DNA of 22,621 nucleotides from Dichotomocladium elegans (GCA_025716815.1 JAIXMN010000084.1:1-22621); one strand, 5' to 3'; shown: positions 1 to 10,174, counted from the stretch's first letter. Notes: generated by a model from the letters alone, not told the origin. Numbers and translations: made by a program.

Positions 1-31
1 TTTTGTAACATGTCTAATATCTGTTGGCTAG

Positions 32-730
32 CGAAACATCCATGACCGGCATGCTCTCTTTTCTGCCGGTCAAGGTTACGATTTCAATCGCTCGTTTCGA
101 TGTGCGCACAATGAGGAGGTGACGGCAACGATCGCCGCATACTGCGTTGGACATGTCGGCGGCTGTGTGCTTGGTGCACGGGAGCTACGCTCCCAGATAC
201 ACACTTTTTTTTCTGGGCAGAAAGATGCTCTCAAGCTGTCTCCAGCGCAGAAGAAAGCCGTTGCCGAGACGCGCAAACGCAACAAACGAGTGTGGAAGGT
301 CATTAACCACTATGTTGGCCCTTTATAAGTTAAAATACTCATAGGTTACATACAGAAACTCGTGGGCCGCAAAGAAGCCTGTGAGAAGTATGCTGCCACG
401 TTGGAGGCTGACTTCCCCGGTGGCTCGCGTCTTCTTGTGCGCGAATGCATGTCGCCAGAGATTTCTGACGACGATGGGAATGTGGAGGTCAAAAAACCTG
501 CGCACAGAACTGTTAAGGTATTCTTAGTTTGGGTGACATTAGACGTTTGCGCTGAAAGAATGCGGTATTGTTGTAGGCAGCAGAGTTCTTGAAAAGTTGG
601 ACTTGCTGGTAAAGCAAGGGAAAAAGAGGGAGTCGCGGGAAAGTCTTAAGAGGAAGAGAGTTGAGGACGACCAGGCCGTACTCCCTGAAGAAGTGCTGGC
701 TGTTTTGCCCGATTGGGCAAGTAAAAAAAA
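32..730 (+). CDS. Unrecognised multi-exon gene, partial
   Basis: I do not recognise this protein. Three coding blocks on the plus strand look like exons. Block 1 is open from 32, just after a TAG that could be an acceptor, to about 309, and ends with a lysine/arginine-rich stretch (TRKRNKRVWK). Block 2 (about 356-517) begins after ACATACAG and includes RKEACEKYAATLEADF. Block 3 (about 577-720) begins after TTGTTGTAG and is highly basic (GKKRESRESLKRKR), then acidic. Blocks 1 and 2 can be joined in phase with a GT-AG intron. Blocks 2 and 3 do not join in phase with the obvious GTATTC/TGTAG sites, so the gene may be decayed or the boundary wrong. The 5' end lies outside the window. Its 3' end runs tail to tail into the tnp2-like gene, so it could be a second gene of that transposon, but this is inference. 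Confidence 0.35.
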
Positions 731-768
731 TAGTGACTATTCCCCATTCATACTTTTCTCTTTCTTTA

Positions 769-3700
769 TTACGCTGTGATTCTGCGTGCTAATGGAATAA
801 CCAGGATCTTTGAAGTTGCAGAGTTTTGCTGCTGACCATATGCAACAATGGCAACTTGGGAAAAGATTCTGTGTATGGGTAAGATGCAATCGCGGTCTTC
901 ACTCATAAAGCTGTTGCGCCATTCCTCGAGACCTTCGTCGGCAAAGCGCTGTGTTGAAGCATGGGTACGATACCAACGGACAAATGCGAAGTAGTGGATG
1001 GTCGGAATGCGGTTCACGACAAGGAGGTGACGAAAGTAAAATTGTACTTGACCAGTCCAGGCAACAACACGGTTACTTGTGTCAAGAAACAATGCCTGTA
1101 TGTGCGAACCACGGATTGAGCGAGCTGTTGCTGATCGGTACGTTTGCCCGAAGATCTCGATGGTTCTAAATTTCTCAATCTCAGGCAAAACGTATGACGC
1201 CGGCCTGCGTGCTGCATTGTTCAGATGGCGAACTTCTTCCTCTCCATAGCTGGCCTGGTAAACTGGACCAGCAGTTCGTAGGTAATGGTGCCGAGTAAGT
1301 TCGCTTTTTTGCCATCACGCATTGACGCAGCTGTATCCGGTGGGATTGGTTCCGATCCAAAGACATTGACTGCTGGGTCTGTGGATAAAGCCGCAAACGT
1401 AAGTGGCTCGAAATGGGGATGGACTGCTTGCTGCTGGAGTGTGCGAGATTGACCAGCAATCTTCAAGAGTAAGCGCAACTCAAGATTCCTACCGGAAAAG
1501 CGCCTGGCCTCACGATGAACGAAGTCGACTGCGCTGGTCTTCTCGATAAAGCGCTTCATAAAAGTAAGCTCTAAAGAGTCCTTTTGGTTCGTTGCTGCGG
1601 CTTTCATGAACCCGTTATATCGTTCGAAGCTGAATAGCCAGAACGCATAGACAGGCCCAAAATCCTCGATCACTTCGCGTAAGTGCAGATGTAGATGCAT
1701 ATTAGGCGTGATGATCTCGGGACCGTATATCCGCTCGCAGCCGCGCACAAAATGCTCGAGGAACCCATGCGCCTCGTCAATATCGGCGTATGTGATCGTC
1801 GTTTTCGCGAGGATTCGGCAGGCAGAAACAAAGTCCATCCAGTTCTTGAACTCGGCTCGAGGCAGGAAATTCTTCAAAACGAATGGTGAATATACCAGAC
1901 ACCATGCTTTCCAGTCGTCAGCTGTCATGAAACCAAATTTGCGATCGATTTTGCGTTGCAGCGAAGGGATACCCGGTGGCAGCACGACACCGTCGGCCAA
2001 TTTCTGCATTTGGGCTCCAATGGTGTCATTCAGTAGCCCGCGCGTCCTCCATACACGCACCATCCGGTCAGCAGTTCCCAGGAAGCAATTGTGCATAACA
2101 TCGATGACTGTGCCTTGTACTGGATCGAAATAGGCAAGCCTGTGAATTTCCGACCATCGCGTTCCTGTTGATCGTTCGATGTCATAGCGCTCTGAAGGCG
2201 ATGTCGCTGTACGCCAACGCTCAGCAGCGTATGCATTATCAGCCTTGGTCCTTAATGGGTCGAGGACTTGGTACCCAGAATAGTCAAGCTTCGTAGTGTC
2301 AGGGAAAACACGGAACTCGCGCGTACATTTATGACATGCTCGCGTGCTGGCATGCGAAGTAAATCCACCAACCTTTCGCCCAGCAGGAATGTCACAAGCG
2401 ATGTTGAACAAAGCTGCTCGAATGATTGCGCCATTGGGTTGTTGGAATGTTGGGATCATAATGCCGCGAAAGAGTGGGAGAAGATCGTCAATGAGCGGTT
2501 TCAGGTAGTGGTTCACCTCGTATGTACTCGGCTCTTTTGGTCCAGGCATCACACCAACAAGGATTACATTCTCTGTTTTATAGCGGTCGGCACGAGGCAA
2601 ATTGTTTACCACAAGGTATATGGCACCGCAAGAGTACCCAGAATCAAAAGGAGCAAACCAATCGACGTTTAAGGTCAACATCAAGGAACGGCCGTCTCGA
2701 ACAAATGGTTGGTTGATATCGTTGGGGTCCTTCAATGCACGCCACGCCATGCCGTCGTATACGTCATGGAAGATACCGTTCTGCGTGTTCCGAAGTTGCC
2801 ACTGTGTGATCTTGGTCTCGAAATCATGTCGTAAAAAGAGCTTTTTTAGGCTCTGAGCAAGCGGGTAGTATGCATACTGCTTGATGGGTACAGGCCGGTT
2901 GCTTGACGTCAATTTACACAGCTGTGCACCACACAGTGTCCCATTCATCTGGTGGCTCTGCTTCGTGCATGTCTGAGGACCGGGTTGCAGAAAGATACCA
3001 TGGCATACAGGACATGCACTATACATCCGAAGGTCATCGGTAAGACTCTCGAATCCAATCCATCTTTCCAGCCGGCGATTGTCTCAGGAAGAGTATTCTG
3101 TTGCGCAATGGCTCCGAGACTGACTAGCAACATGGTGACAAAACCGATGAGGACGTTCGCCGCCCGCTCAGATAAATGGTGCAGCTGGAACAGGACAAGG
3201 AAGAGAAATATGAACGGCAAAGGATGTGTAAGGAAGTCCAACGGGGTAGATGTAGGTGTGTCTGTTGTCTGCTTGTGATTGAGAGACCTTATTAATAGGG
3301 CATTAATTTTTATTTAAGTTCACAAACCTCGTCGTCCTCAATCACACCATCAAACTCAATGTCGATGGCTTGATTCATTTCGTCTTCACTCGTGATCTCG
3401 GGAATTACGCTATCGCTTCCGTCGAAATGCTCTTCAGGCAGCTCGTCTGCAACGAGACAATAACAACCACAACAATAAGCTTCCAGTGAGACCAACAAAT
3501 GACAAGAACATACCATACACAGTAGGTGGAAACATTCCCGCTGTTTCCATTATTGTATCACTGCCTATCCACGCATATATAGAGTAAGTTTTATGCAGCA
3601 TGGGCTTTTGAACCAATGTACCATTCTGGAGAGCCTGGACTGGATTGGTATCAATGGAGCGTTCGAAATGCTCCCGCCATGTTCTGATATTGACAATCCC

Positions 3701-3784
3701 ATATTGGCGGGCAGGATTCTGCTGAACGCATTGTGGACAGACGCACATTGTTAGCTGTCCAGTGGTATCGGTGCGATCTGACAT
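769..3784 (-). CDS. tnp2-like (CACTA/EnSpm) transposase, two apparent -1 frameshifts
   Basis: Transposase resembling the tnp2 family of CACTA-type DNA transposons as found in fungi. Exons read as 3514-3784, 3328-3446 and 769-3268. The introns (3447-3513, GTATGT...TTGCAG; 3269-3327, GTTTGT...AAGCAG) splice in phase 1 and phase 0. The N-terminus has a CVCPQC zinc-finger-like motif. The middle carries LNVDWFAPFDSG, CHKC and VIDVMHNCFLGT. Further on are TPNMHLHLHLREV and FSFERYNG, where the family keeps its last acidic residue. The C-terminus has FAFVRWYRTHAS and RDCILPIHRIF. The frame breaks twice, at CC 3074-3075 and at the T-run 1260-1262 (sense strand). Each break is explained by one missing base. 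Exon lengths plus two bases give 964 codons. The start is the ATG just downstream of a TATA box. The element's own terminal repeats were not found. Confidence 0.8.
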
Positions 3785-4315
3785 GGTAAGTAAATAAAGC
3801 TGATAAATTGTTTTGCTTCTTTCATTGCTGCCCTTATATAAAGATTCTTTGCAATGAGTCAATAAAAGCATCCATTATTGAAACTCTTGGCAATGGACTT
3901 GTATCAAGCATTTGCCAAGCAACTTGTCTTGGTTTGATCCAATCCACAAATCGAACTGTCTTTTACGGAGCATGTGAGATCGTGCTCCCCATAGAAAGCA
4001 AAATGCCGAGCTTTCTAATTATTTTTGGAACCTCATTTCTTTTGATTCATTGCTTGGCAAATGCAATGAATGCACTGTATCCATGTTCCCTTTTAGGGAA
4101 ACATTTACTGCTGCATTTTTTCATCCGTGCTTTTTTTATACATCAACTTTTTTGATAGAACAATTGTGCTCATCACAATGTAGCACGTGGATACCAAACA
4201 TTAACAATTTGAAGATAGGAGTGTGCAACGCAGACATACTAATTATGGACCATTTATTCGTGTCACCTATCCTGGGAACTTGGGGGTGCGGGTCACTCAC
4301 CAACCTGAAACTCAT
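3785..4315. other. AT-rich spacer with a 15-bp inverted repeat; no gene seen
   Basis: No coding region is convincing here. A perfect 15-bp inverted repeat (GCATTTGCCAAGCAA at 3908-3922 against its reverse complement at 4050-4064) spans about 157 bases. A small hairpin, TTCCCT-TTT-AGGGAA, lies near 4087-4101. T-runs at about 4131-4137 and 4148-4154 read as A-runs on the minus strand and could mark the 3' tail of the LINE. The repeat could be a terminal repeat of a small element or belong to the tnp2-like element; neither is proven. Confidence 0.4.
3832..3842 (-). promoter_or_regulatory. TATA box of the tnp2-like gene
   Basis: On the minus strand TATATAAGG lies about 50 bases upstream of the ATG at 3784. 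This is a reasonable distance for a short fungal leader. It is called from sequence and position only. Confidence 0.45.
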
Positions 4316-4321
4316 ATTCCT

Positions 4322-4343
4322 AGGAATAAAGTACCTTATTCCT
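4322..4343. repeat. Hairpin at the LINE 3' end
   Basis: AGGAATAA (4322-4329) and TTATTCCT (4336-4343) form a perfect 8-bp stem with a six-base loop. The restored ORF2 stop codon (TAA, sense strand) falls in one arm. A second, overlapping palindrome, ATTCCTAGGAAT, lies at 4316-4327. It may be part of the 3' structure that a LINE reverse transcriptase recognises, which is inference. Confidence 0.6.
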
Positions 4344-7300
4344 CCTCCTGGGCGCAGTGTGTGTGCCACTTTTTCAAGTTTCGAGGCACTTTGGCTGGGA
4401 GAAGATTCAGAGCGGCGTCGATGGCGTTCAGACCAGCGGGGGATCTGGAATCAGGGTAGAAAGAGACCAACAAAACGACCGAAGGTGCTCTTGTAAAAGA
4501 GGACATGTAGAGAAATGATCCCGATTTGCCCGAGGGCAACCACACTGGCAGTCGACTGACGGTGTTGGAGGCAACCAGGCCAGACGCCACTTGACCAAGT
4601 GATGACGTTCCTTTCTGGTGCACGGCAACAAGAGAGTTGGATCCCAAGCAGGTTTACAAATTCCTCGCTTCACTGTAACATACTTGTCTGGCGTGGCGAT
4701 TAACTTGTCAATGAGGGTTTGCATGGCTTTCGCCACTGCAATCGGCACAGGCTCTTTGGGGGGGTCAGGCCCCATAATGAGTGTCCGAACGTGCTTCCAG
4801 AGTGCATTGCGCCGAAGGGGGAACCAACAGGCCTCGCTCAGGGGAGCACGGCAGAGCTGCGGGAACATACAGGCAAATAGTGTACTGCGCAGAAGTGTGC
4901 GTGCACAAAGAATAAACTTCGTTTGCAAAATTTGATAATGAAGGTACATAGGGGGGAGCGCTGCAAGCAGCTGAATAGTAATAGTGCCGAGGGCCTTCTC
5001 AGTCGGTGAACGGCACAAGGCCATTCGGAGACACTGCCGCTGCATCTCTTCCAACGTCGAGAGCTCTTTGACACCAAAGAAAGAAATAGGAAGACCATAC
5101 TCCATCACGGGACGCACAAAGATCTTGTACACCCTAAGAGCCGAGGAGATGCCAAAGCCATACATATGTACGCCAGACGCCCGAAGCTGACGCATTGCTG
5201 CGAAAGCCCGTAGAGCAGACTGTTCCACAAGCAAGCCGCGGTCAATCCCATGGCGAGAAAACGGAATACCAAGGTATCGGAATTTTGAACAAGTGGGGAT
5301 CGGCGTCTCGTAGAGACAAAATTCTGAATCAGGCGGCGCATTCAGGACCTCACACTTTGTTGGGTTCCATCGATATCCAAGGAGATTCGAGTGTTGTTCG
5401 GCGACCAACAGCAGATGCTGCATATCGCGAGTGGTGCGTGCCACAAGGGCTACATCATCCGCATACAGCAAGCAATTGATCGGAACAAAAGAAGAAGGGG
5501 TCCCAGTCCCAGGCTCAAGGTCGGCGGGGATAAGATAAGGATTGTAGGGGTCGCGTAAGTCGTCAATAAGAGAACGGGGAGAAGCATGAGCGGTGTTAAA
5601 AGTGAAAGGTCGCCTTGAGCTCCAATTGAGGGATCGGGAAGAAGGAGGGGAAGGTACACGCACAAGATGAGGAGATGTTGAAACCGACCGCAAAAGGCGC
5701 GGAAGGGAATCAATGAAAATAGAATAAAGAAAAGGAGATAAAATACTTCCTTGCAGTACACCGTGCCTGGGGTGAATTTCCCGGGATGCTACATTCATGT
5801 GGATCACTGTGACAACAATGTCGTCAAAGAGGTTCTGAAGTAGCGCGAGCAGAGGCGCCGCCACAAAGTGACGGAGCGAATCCCATATAACAAGCCGATT
5901 GGCACTGTCATACGCAGCCTTGATATCCAAAAAGACAACAACAGGAGGAATCTGCTCCGATCCCTCTTGGCGCGAATATGCTTGCATCAACTCATGGAGG
6001 CAAGCCGCTTGATCCAACGTGCCTCGATGTGCTCGGAAACCACCCTGCGCAACATCGAGAATCGGCATGGAATGGAGCAACGAAGGCTGCAAACACCGTT
6101 CAAGGAGTTTACGAAAGACCGACGTCAAACTAATCGGCCGAAAGTTGGCTGGATCCGCAGTGGAGCCCTTGTTTTTGTAAATCGGAACCACTTGCGCAGT
6201 CCGCCAGGCGAGAGGAGACCACCCCAGACGCCAACAAAGGGTAAATATGCCATCCAGAAAGGGAGTGAGAGTCGGTGCAATGGGCTTGAGCATTTCCGCC
6301 TTAATGTGGTCTACGCCTGGTGCTTTTCGATTGGGTAGATCGTTGAGCGCTTGACGAATGTCGCCTACACTCCACGGAGGGGGTTCTCGGTGGACATCGC
6401 TGCCCGGTGAGACACGAGGTGCCACAGACCCGCCGAACACGCGTTCCAGATGAGACGCCATGTCGTTGGCAGCCTGCAACGGTCCCTCGGGAGACGAAAT
6501 CGTGACGTTGGTGCGTTGGCGCATGCGCATCCGTTTCACCGCCGCCGTCATTTCTGTAGGATCAGCTTGCAGCTGCTGACAAAAGTCAATCCAGGATTGC
6601 TGCTGAGCAGCCCGTACCGCTTTCCGAAATGCTGCACACGCAGCAAGCCATTCGCGGTGGGCCGTAATGCGTTCGATACCATGACGAGAACGAGCGAGCT
6701 GTGAGGCCCACTTTTTTCTACTGTTGTCAAGGTGCTGAAGACGGCTGCTCCAAACCACTTGTGGCTGTCGAGACGGGGACGAGTGCGCCCTACACTCTTG
6801 TCCAAGGCAGTGTACAATGCCTCATTGAGACGCTGCACGAAGCCTTCCAGTACTTCAGGGCTCAGCGGCATGTTGTTGTCTTCATCGATAGCAGATTGGA
6901 TGTCTTCCAGAAGAGGACCTGCAGCCTCGTCAAACTGGTCAGAGTACGAGTCTTGCACCTCCTGCGCTTTGAGACGCTGAAGACGCCATGACCGACGCAT
7001 TGCTGGCACAGCGGGAAGCCGTCGCATATTGACGGGCACAAATGACAGCTCACACAAGTGGTGATCCGATATGCCTAGGCCGGTGTGAATGACCATGGCC
7101 GGATCAAGCAAGTGGTCGCGCATCGAGATAAAATAATCAATGATGCTCGTTTTCAAATTGGAGCCATCCTCAGAGGCCGACGCAGCAGCTTGAGTCCGCG
7201 CTACCGTAGCAAACGTAGGTTGACCAAATGCCAACTCAGCATTCCACAAGGTTAAGTCGTGTGTGCACAACCATTCCCTCAGTGCATGGTGGCGGTTGGG

Positions 7301-7756
7301 TGTAAAACGAGAATCACCTGTTAAACTCCCTAGCCGCACATTCAAGTCCCCAAGTACAATTGTATATGGATCCATGGACAGAGAACTATACCTCTGAGCA
7401 GCCTCCTCTGGTGACAGCGAAGGCGGCAAGTATAGACCATGCAGTGTATAGGGCCCAACTTTCAGTGACAGGGACTCACCGTTCTGAATAGGAAGCAGAC
7501 GAACCTCGTAGGGGAAGGAGGGGCAGATCAGGAAGGACAGGCCAAAGCGGTCGTGACGGTTGTCAATCGCATTATGCTCGGCGTAGTTGTGGAATTGAGT
7601 CCAGGCGCACCGAAGTTTGCCACGGCGAAAGTAGGTTTCACAGAGGAAGAGGATGTCAACATTTTCATCCACACAGGCTTCTATCACGCTTACCAGGTTA
7701 TGACGGATGTTGCGGATGTTGAGGGTGGCGATTTTGATCCGTTCTTGACTACTCAT
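4336..7756 (-). CDS. LINE ORF2: APE endonuclease and reverse transcriptase, two -1 frameshifts
   Basis: ORF2 nicks target DNA and reverse-transcribes the element RNA. The N-terminal endonuclease (from the ATG at 7756) shows TLNIRN, FLCETYF, VLGDLNVRL, SIIDYF and GISDHHL in family order. The RT domain shows NFRPISLTS, FLDIKAAYDSA (motif A), GVLQGSILSPFLYS (motif B), LLYADDVAL (motif C, about 5455-5466) and YLGIPFSRHG. A Cys/His cluster (CQCGCP...HFSTC) lies near the C-terminus. No RNase H domain was seen. The frame breaks at 6752-6754 (sense TTT) and 4438-4442 (sense CCCCC). One extra base at each gives KWFWSS and a tail ending at 4336, about 1140 residues in all. About 65-75 extra residues, rich in Ser, Pro and Arg, sit between RT motifs B and C. 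The ATG overlaps the likely ORF1 stop as ATGA. Confidence 0.85.
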
Positions 7757-8854
7757 TGCTGAGAGTCAGAACCGGATGATGGCGTGGCAGTCGGGATGTC
7801 GAGATCGATGTCAAGGTCAAAGTCCATGACAACGTCTGTCGAGTGTGGTGTGGTGGTGCAGATGGTGGTGGTGTTGTTGTTGTTGTGGTGGTGGCGGTGG
7901 TGTTCTTGGTCAACTTGGCGGGGGTCCGTTCTGCAAGGAACTTCTTCCACCAAGCATCGTCAAGTTGGAGGTTGGCGGCAGCAGGGGAGGCGAAGAATCT
8001 GGCTACACTGTAGCCCAAAGGTCTTGGCATACGCGCGCATGATCGCAGCATGCGATTGGCAAAAATGGATTTTACCAACAAGGCGCGTTCGGCGGCGGGT
8101 TTGTTGGCATGCTCAGTGTTACCAACAATCTCTGCAGCAAGAGGGTCAAAAGACTGACGGGGATTCACCCCATCAGCCTTGAGCTTTTCCACAAGCTCAT
8201 CTCGGAAGGCGGTATGCACCAGAAGTGCAACAGTTCCCTTTGCAGGGAATTGTACGTCAAGGACGCGGGACTGCGGAATCTTCAGTACGGCAAGCATTTG
8301 CCGTACTTCGTGGTGGCGGAGGTGGCGGCGGCAGGGGATGTACACAAATGTGTATTGCGAAGGGCCAGACGCTTCCTGAAAAGCCCTAACGGCCTGGGTC
8401 TTGGTGGGCTTCTTGGTGGTCTTTTTTTTCTTGCCCTGAGGGGGCAAGTGTTTGGCGGTCACTGTTGCCCACGAGGAGGCAGCAGTGGAGGTGATCTTCT
8501 GGGCGGCAGGTTTGGGCCTAGGGCCAGGCAACATTGCAGGAGGTGCACTGGCGGGTGCACGTTTTGCTTTCGTGCCCTTTGTGGGCTGGGGGGGCCGGGG
8601 CTTTTGGCTGTCCGACAGTGCTGAGGGTGGAGGCGGGGTTCGCGGTGGTGGTTGGGTTGGAAGAACTGCTTGACGCAGTTCCATCGCTTCCAACTTCGCT
8701 TCGAGGTTAGCGACGGTGCGCTCGAGGCGTGCGATGATCGCAAGGAGGTCAGGGACGCGGGATTTCGATGGATGGATGTGGATTGGGGTGGATGGGTGGG
8801 TCCACCCATGAAATCCACTTTGTCCACGGAAAAGTCGAAATCGAAGTCCACCAT
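7753..8854 (-). CDS. LINE ORF1 (Gag-like RNA-binding protein), two -1 frameshifts
   Basis: This is the position and composition of a LINE ORF1, expected to bind the element RNA. The ATG at 8854 has a strong context (CACCATGG) and begins an acidic stretch (VDFDFDFSVDKVDF). A heptad-like segment follows (LLAIIARLERTVANLEAKLE, about 8690-8750), then a Pro/Ala/Lys-rich linker. After that comes a globular part around YTFVYIPCRRHLRHHEVRQM and SRVLDVQFPAKGTVALLVH. A Thr/Pro-rich run leads to an acidic end (MDFDLDIDLDI) and the stop at 7753. The reading frame must change twice: at about 8785-8815 (TCCA-rich) and about 7850-7910 (ACC/ACA-rich). Both are single-base losses. With two bases restored the length is 368 codons. 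No CCHC knuckle was seen. The family match rests on composition and context. Confidence 0.65.
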
Positions 8855-8940
8855 GGTGCGTGTCTTCTTGGTGGATGCTTCTGTGGTCGGATGGATGGAT
8901 TCGCTGTTGCTGTAGCGACGGATGGATGGGATGCGCGGAT
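8767..8940. repeat. GGAT-rich microsatellite tracts with an 18-bp palindrome
   Basis: GGATGGATG-type runs occur at about 8767-8800 and 8889-8942, around and upstream of the ORF1 start. Within them ATGGGTGG (8792-8799) faces CCACCCAT (8802-8809) with two bases between. The first ORF1 frame change falls next to this palindrome, so slippage here is plausible. Confidence 0.5.
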
Positions 8941-9025
8941 GGATGATGCTATTACTGTCGTTTGTTGTTGTCACTTTGGCTTTAAACTCTAATTCCAAAA
9001 AAGTGAGGAGTATCGGAAAGAGAGT

Positions 9026-9097
9026 GGTTTCGTGATGTAATGGTTAGCATATGAGACTCTGAATCTCATTATCCGAGTTCGAATCTCGGCGAGACCT
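9026..9097 (+). tRNA. tRNA-Gln (anticodon CTG)
   Basis: The cloverleaf can be drawn by eye. The acceptor stem GGTTTCG/CGAGACC has one G-T wobble, and the discriminator base is T. The D arm contains TAATGGTTAGCA. The anticodon stem TGAGA/TCTCA closes the loop CTCTGAA, giving anticodon CTG, which reads the glutamine codon CAG. The T arm is CCGAG/CTCGG with loop TTCGAAT. There is no intron, and CCA is not encoded, as expected for a eukaryotic nuclear tRNA gene. A TTTTT run at about 9161 could terminate Pol III, although it is about 60 bases away. Confidence 0.93.
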
Positions 9098-9183
9098 GAC
9101 CCATCTGCGTTGTAAATGGGTTTGTCGTGACCCGTTGGGCGATACCCTGTATCGTCTTTCTTTTTGAATCCATGTTGTTGTCG

Positions 9184-9899
9184 TGTCGTAGCCAGATTAA
9201 TCGGTCATTATGTCGTAGTCATATTAGCCGGGTATTCCAACTACCGACCAACTTCCGTTTTGGGACTATTCCTGACGTAATGTTCGGCCTACTTCTTCTT
9301 TTGATACCTCGCCCGACATGGATCATTACATACGAAGATTACTTCTTTAGACACATCGTCCAGACAGAGGACGATATATTTTATGTATATTTTTAGTATT
9401 AGAAAACAATATAAATAAGGGGAAACTTATCTAACAATAAAGAGATTACGAACCGTTTCCCTGGTCTACTCTCTTCGTGGTTATCCTTCGTGGTCTATAC
9501 TCTCTTCGTGATTATCTTTTGTGGACTATATCCTATCTGTGGTTACTCTTCATGGTCGTCGTCTTTCCGTATTCAAGTAAAAACAAAGACGACAATTAGA
9601 ATTTCCGGCTCAAGTCTATTTTCATAATGATCCCTGACGTAATGTCGGGCTTACTACCTTTTAGCATTATGACGCCATGGATTATCACGCACGTTGTACT
9701 ACATCTCTAATTACATCATCTATTCTCCATGACGTCTGTGCAGTATTATCTTAAGTATACTTAGCATTAGAAAACAATATAAATATCCAGGCAGCGTCCA
9801 AACAATAAACATCATCTCAGAGTTATCTGTCACATTTAATTGTTCCTCCAAAAGTCTATTCTCTGGCTACGGTGTATCCGCCAAATTACGAAGATGACA
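9184..9899 (+). repeat. Stack of two decayed LTR copies
   Basis: No gene is present. Two units share an ordered set of motifs about 365 bases apart: CCTGACGTAATGT (9271 and 9633), ATTAGAAAACAATATAAAT with a TATA-like core (9398 and 9766), and an AATAAA signal (about 9434 and 9803). Both end with GACA-type ends (9594 and 9899), near TGTCG starts such as 9184 and 9211. The AATAAACATCATCTC block and the later GGCTACGGTG..TCCGCC block recur in the complete LTR that follows. They look like solo LTRs of the Ty3-A family, inserted side by side downstream of the tRNA gene. Confidence 0.6.
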
Positions 9900-9904
9900 G
9901 TCGT

Positions 9905-10160
9905 TGTCGGGTATTATGCGCTGGCGCAGCAATATTCTTTTGACAACATCAACTTGGTTGCTCAGCATCCGCAGCTCATGCGCAGCAAGCGCAGCAAGCG
10001 CAGCATTATTACTTTGCCACTTATCATAGATAACCATGTTATATAAATATCCCCATCACACCATATGAATAAACATCATCTCTTTACGTTACAATACTTC
10101 TTGGTTATCATTCGTCGTTGCTATTGGCTACGGTGCAACCGCCAAAAAATAAGCACGACA
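9905..10160 (+). repeat. 5' LTR of Ty3-A
   Basis: Begins TGTCGG and ends CACGACA (TG...CA with a TGTCG/CGACA inverted end). It contains TTATATAAATA at about 10038 and GAATAAACATC at about 10065. A primer-binding site follows after two bases. The left boundary is inferred from the end motifs, because the matching 3' LTR is not in the window. A GCGCAGCAA-type tandem repeat lies near 9980-10005. Confidence 0.55.
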
Positions 10161-10162
10161 AT

Positions 10163-10174
10163 TGGTAGCTGATG
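10163..10174 (+). promoter_or_regulatory. Primer-binding site of Ty3-A
   Basis: TGGTAGCTGATG begins two bases after the LTR end. Ty3-B has the same 12 bases in the same place. TGG is the complement of a tRNA CCA end, and TGGTAGC resembles PBSs that pair with initiator tRNA-Met in other elements. The actual primer was not identified. The pol ATG (10172) lies inside this site. Confidence 0.65.

Larger units (their letters stand above)
4316..9005 (-). mobile_element. Non-LTR retrotransposon (LINE), APE-type, near full length
   Basis: A two-ORF LINE on the minus strand: ORF1 (7753-8854) followed by ORF2 with endonuclease and reverse transcriptase (4336-7756). Both ORFs are complete apart from single-base losses, so the 5' end is not truncated. 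The 5' end lies close to the 5' end of the tRNA-Gln gene. A hairpin overlaps the ORF2 stop codon. No clean poly(A) tail or target duplication was found, so both boundaries are approximate. Confidence 0.8.

Noticed and set aside
7784..8624. Plus-strand reading frames rich in Gly, Trp and Cys opposite LINE ORF1
   Set aside because: They are the reverse complement of the Pro/Thr-rich ORF1 and low-complexity repeats, with no domain content.
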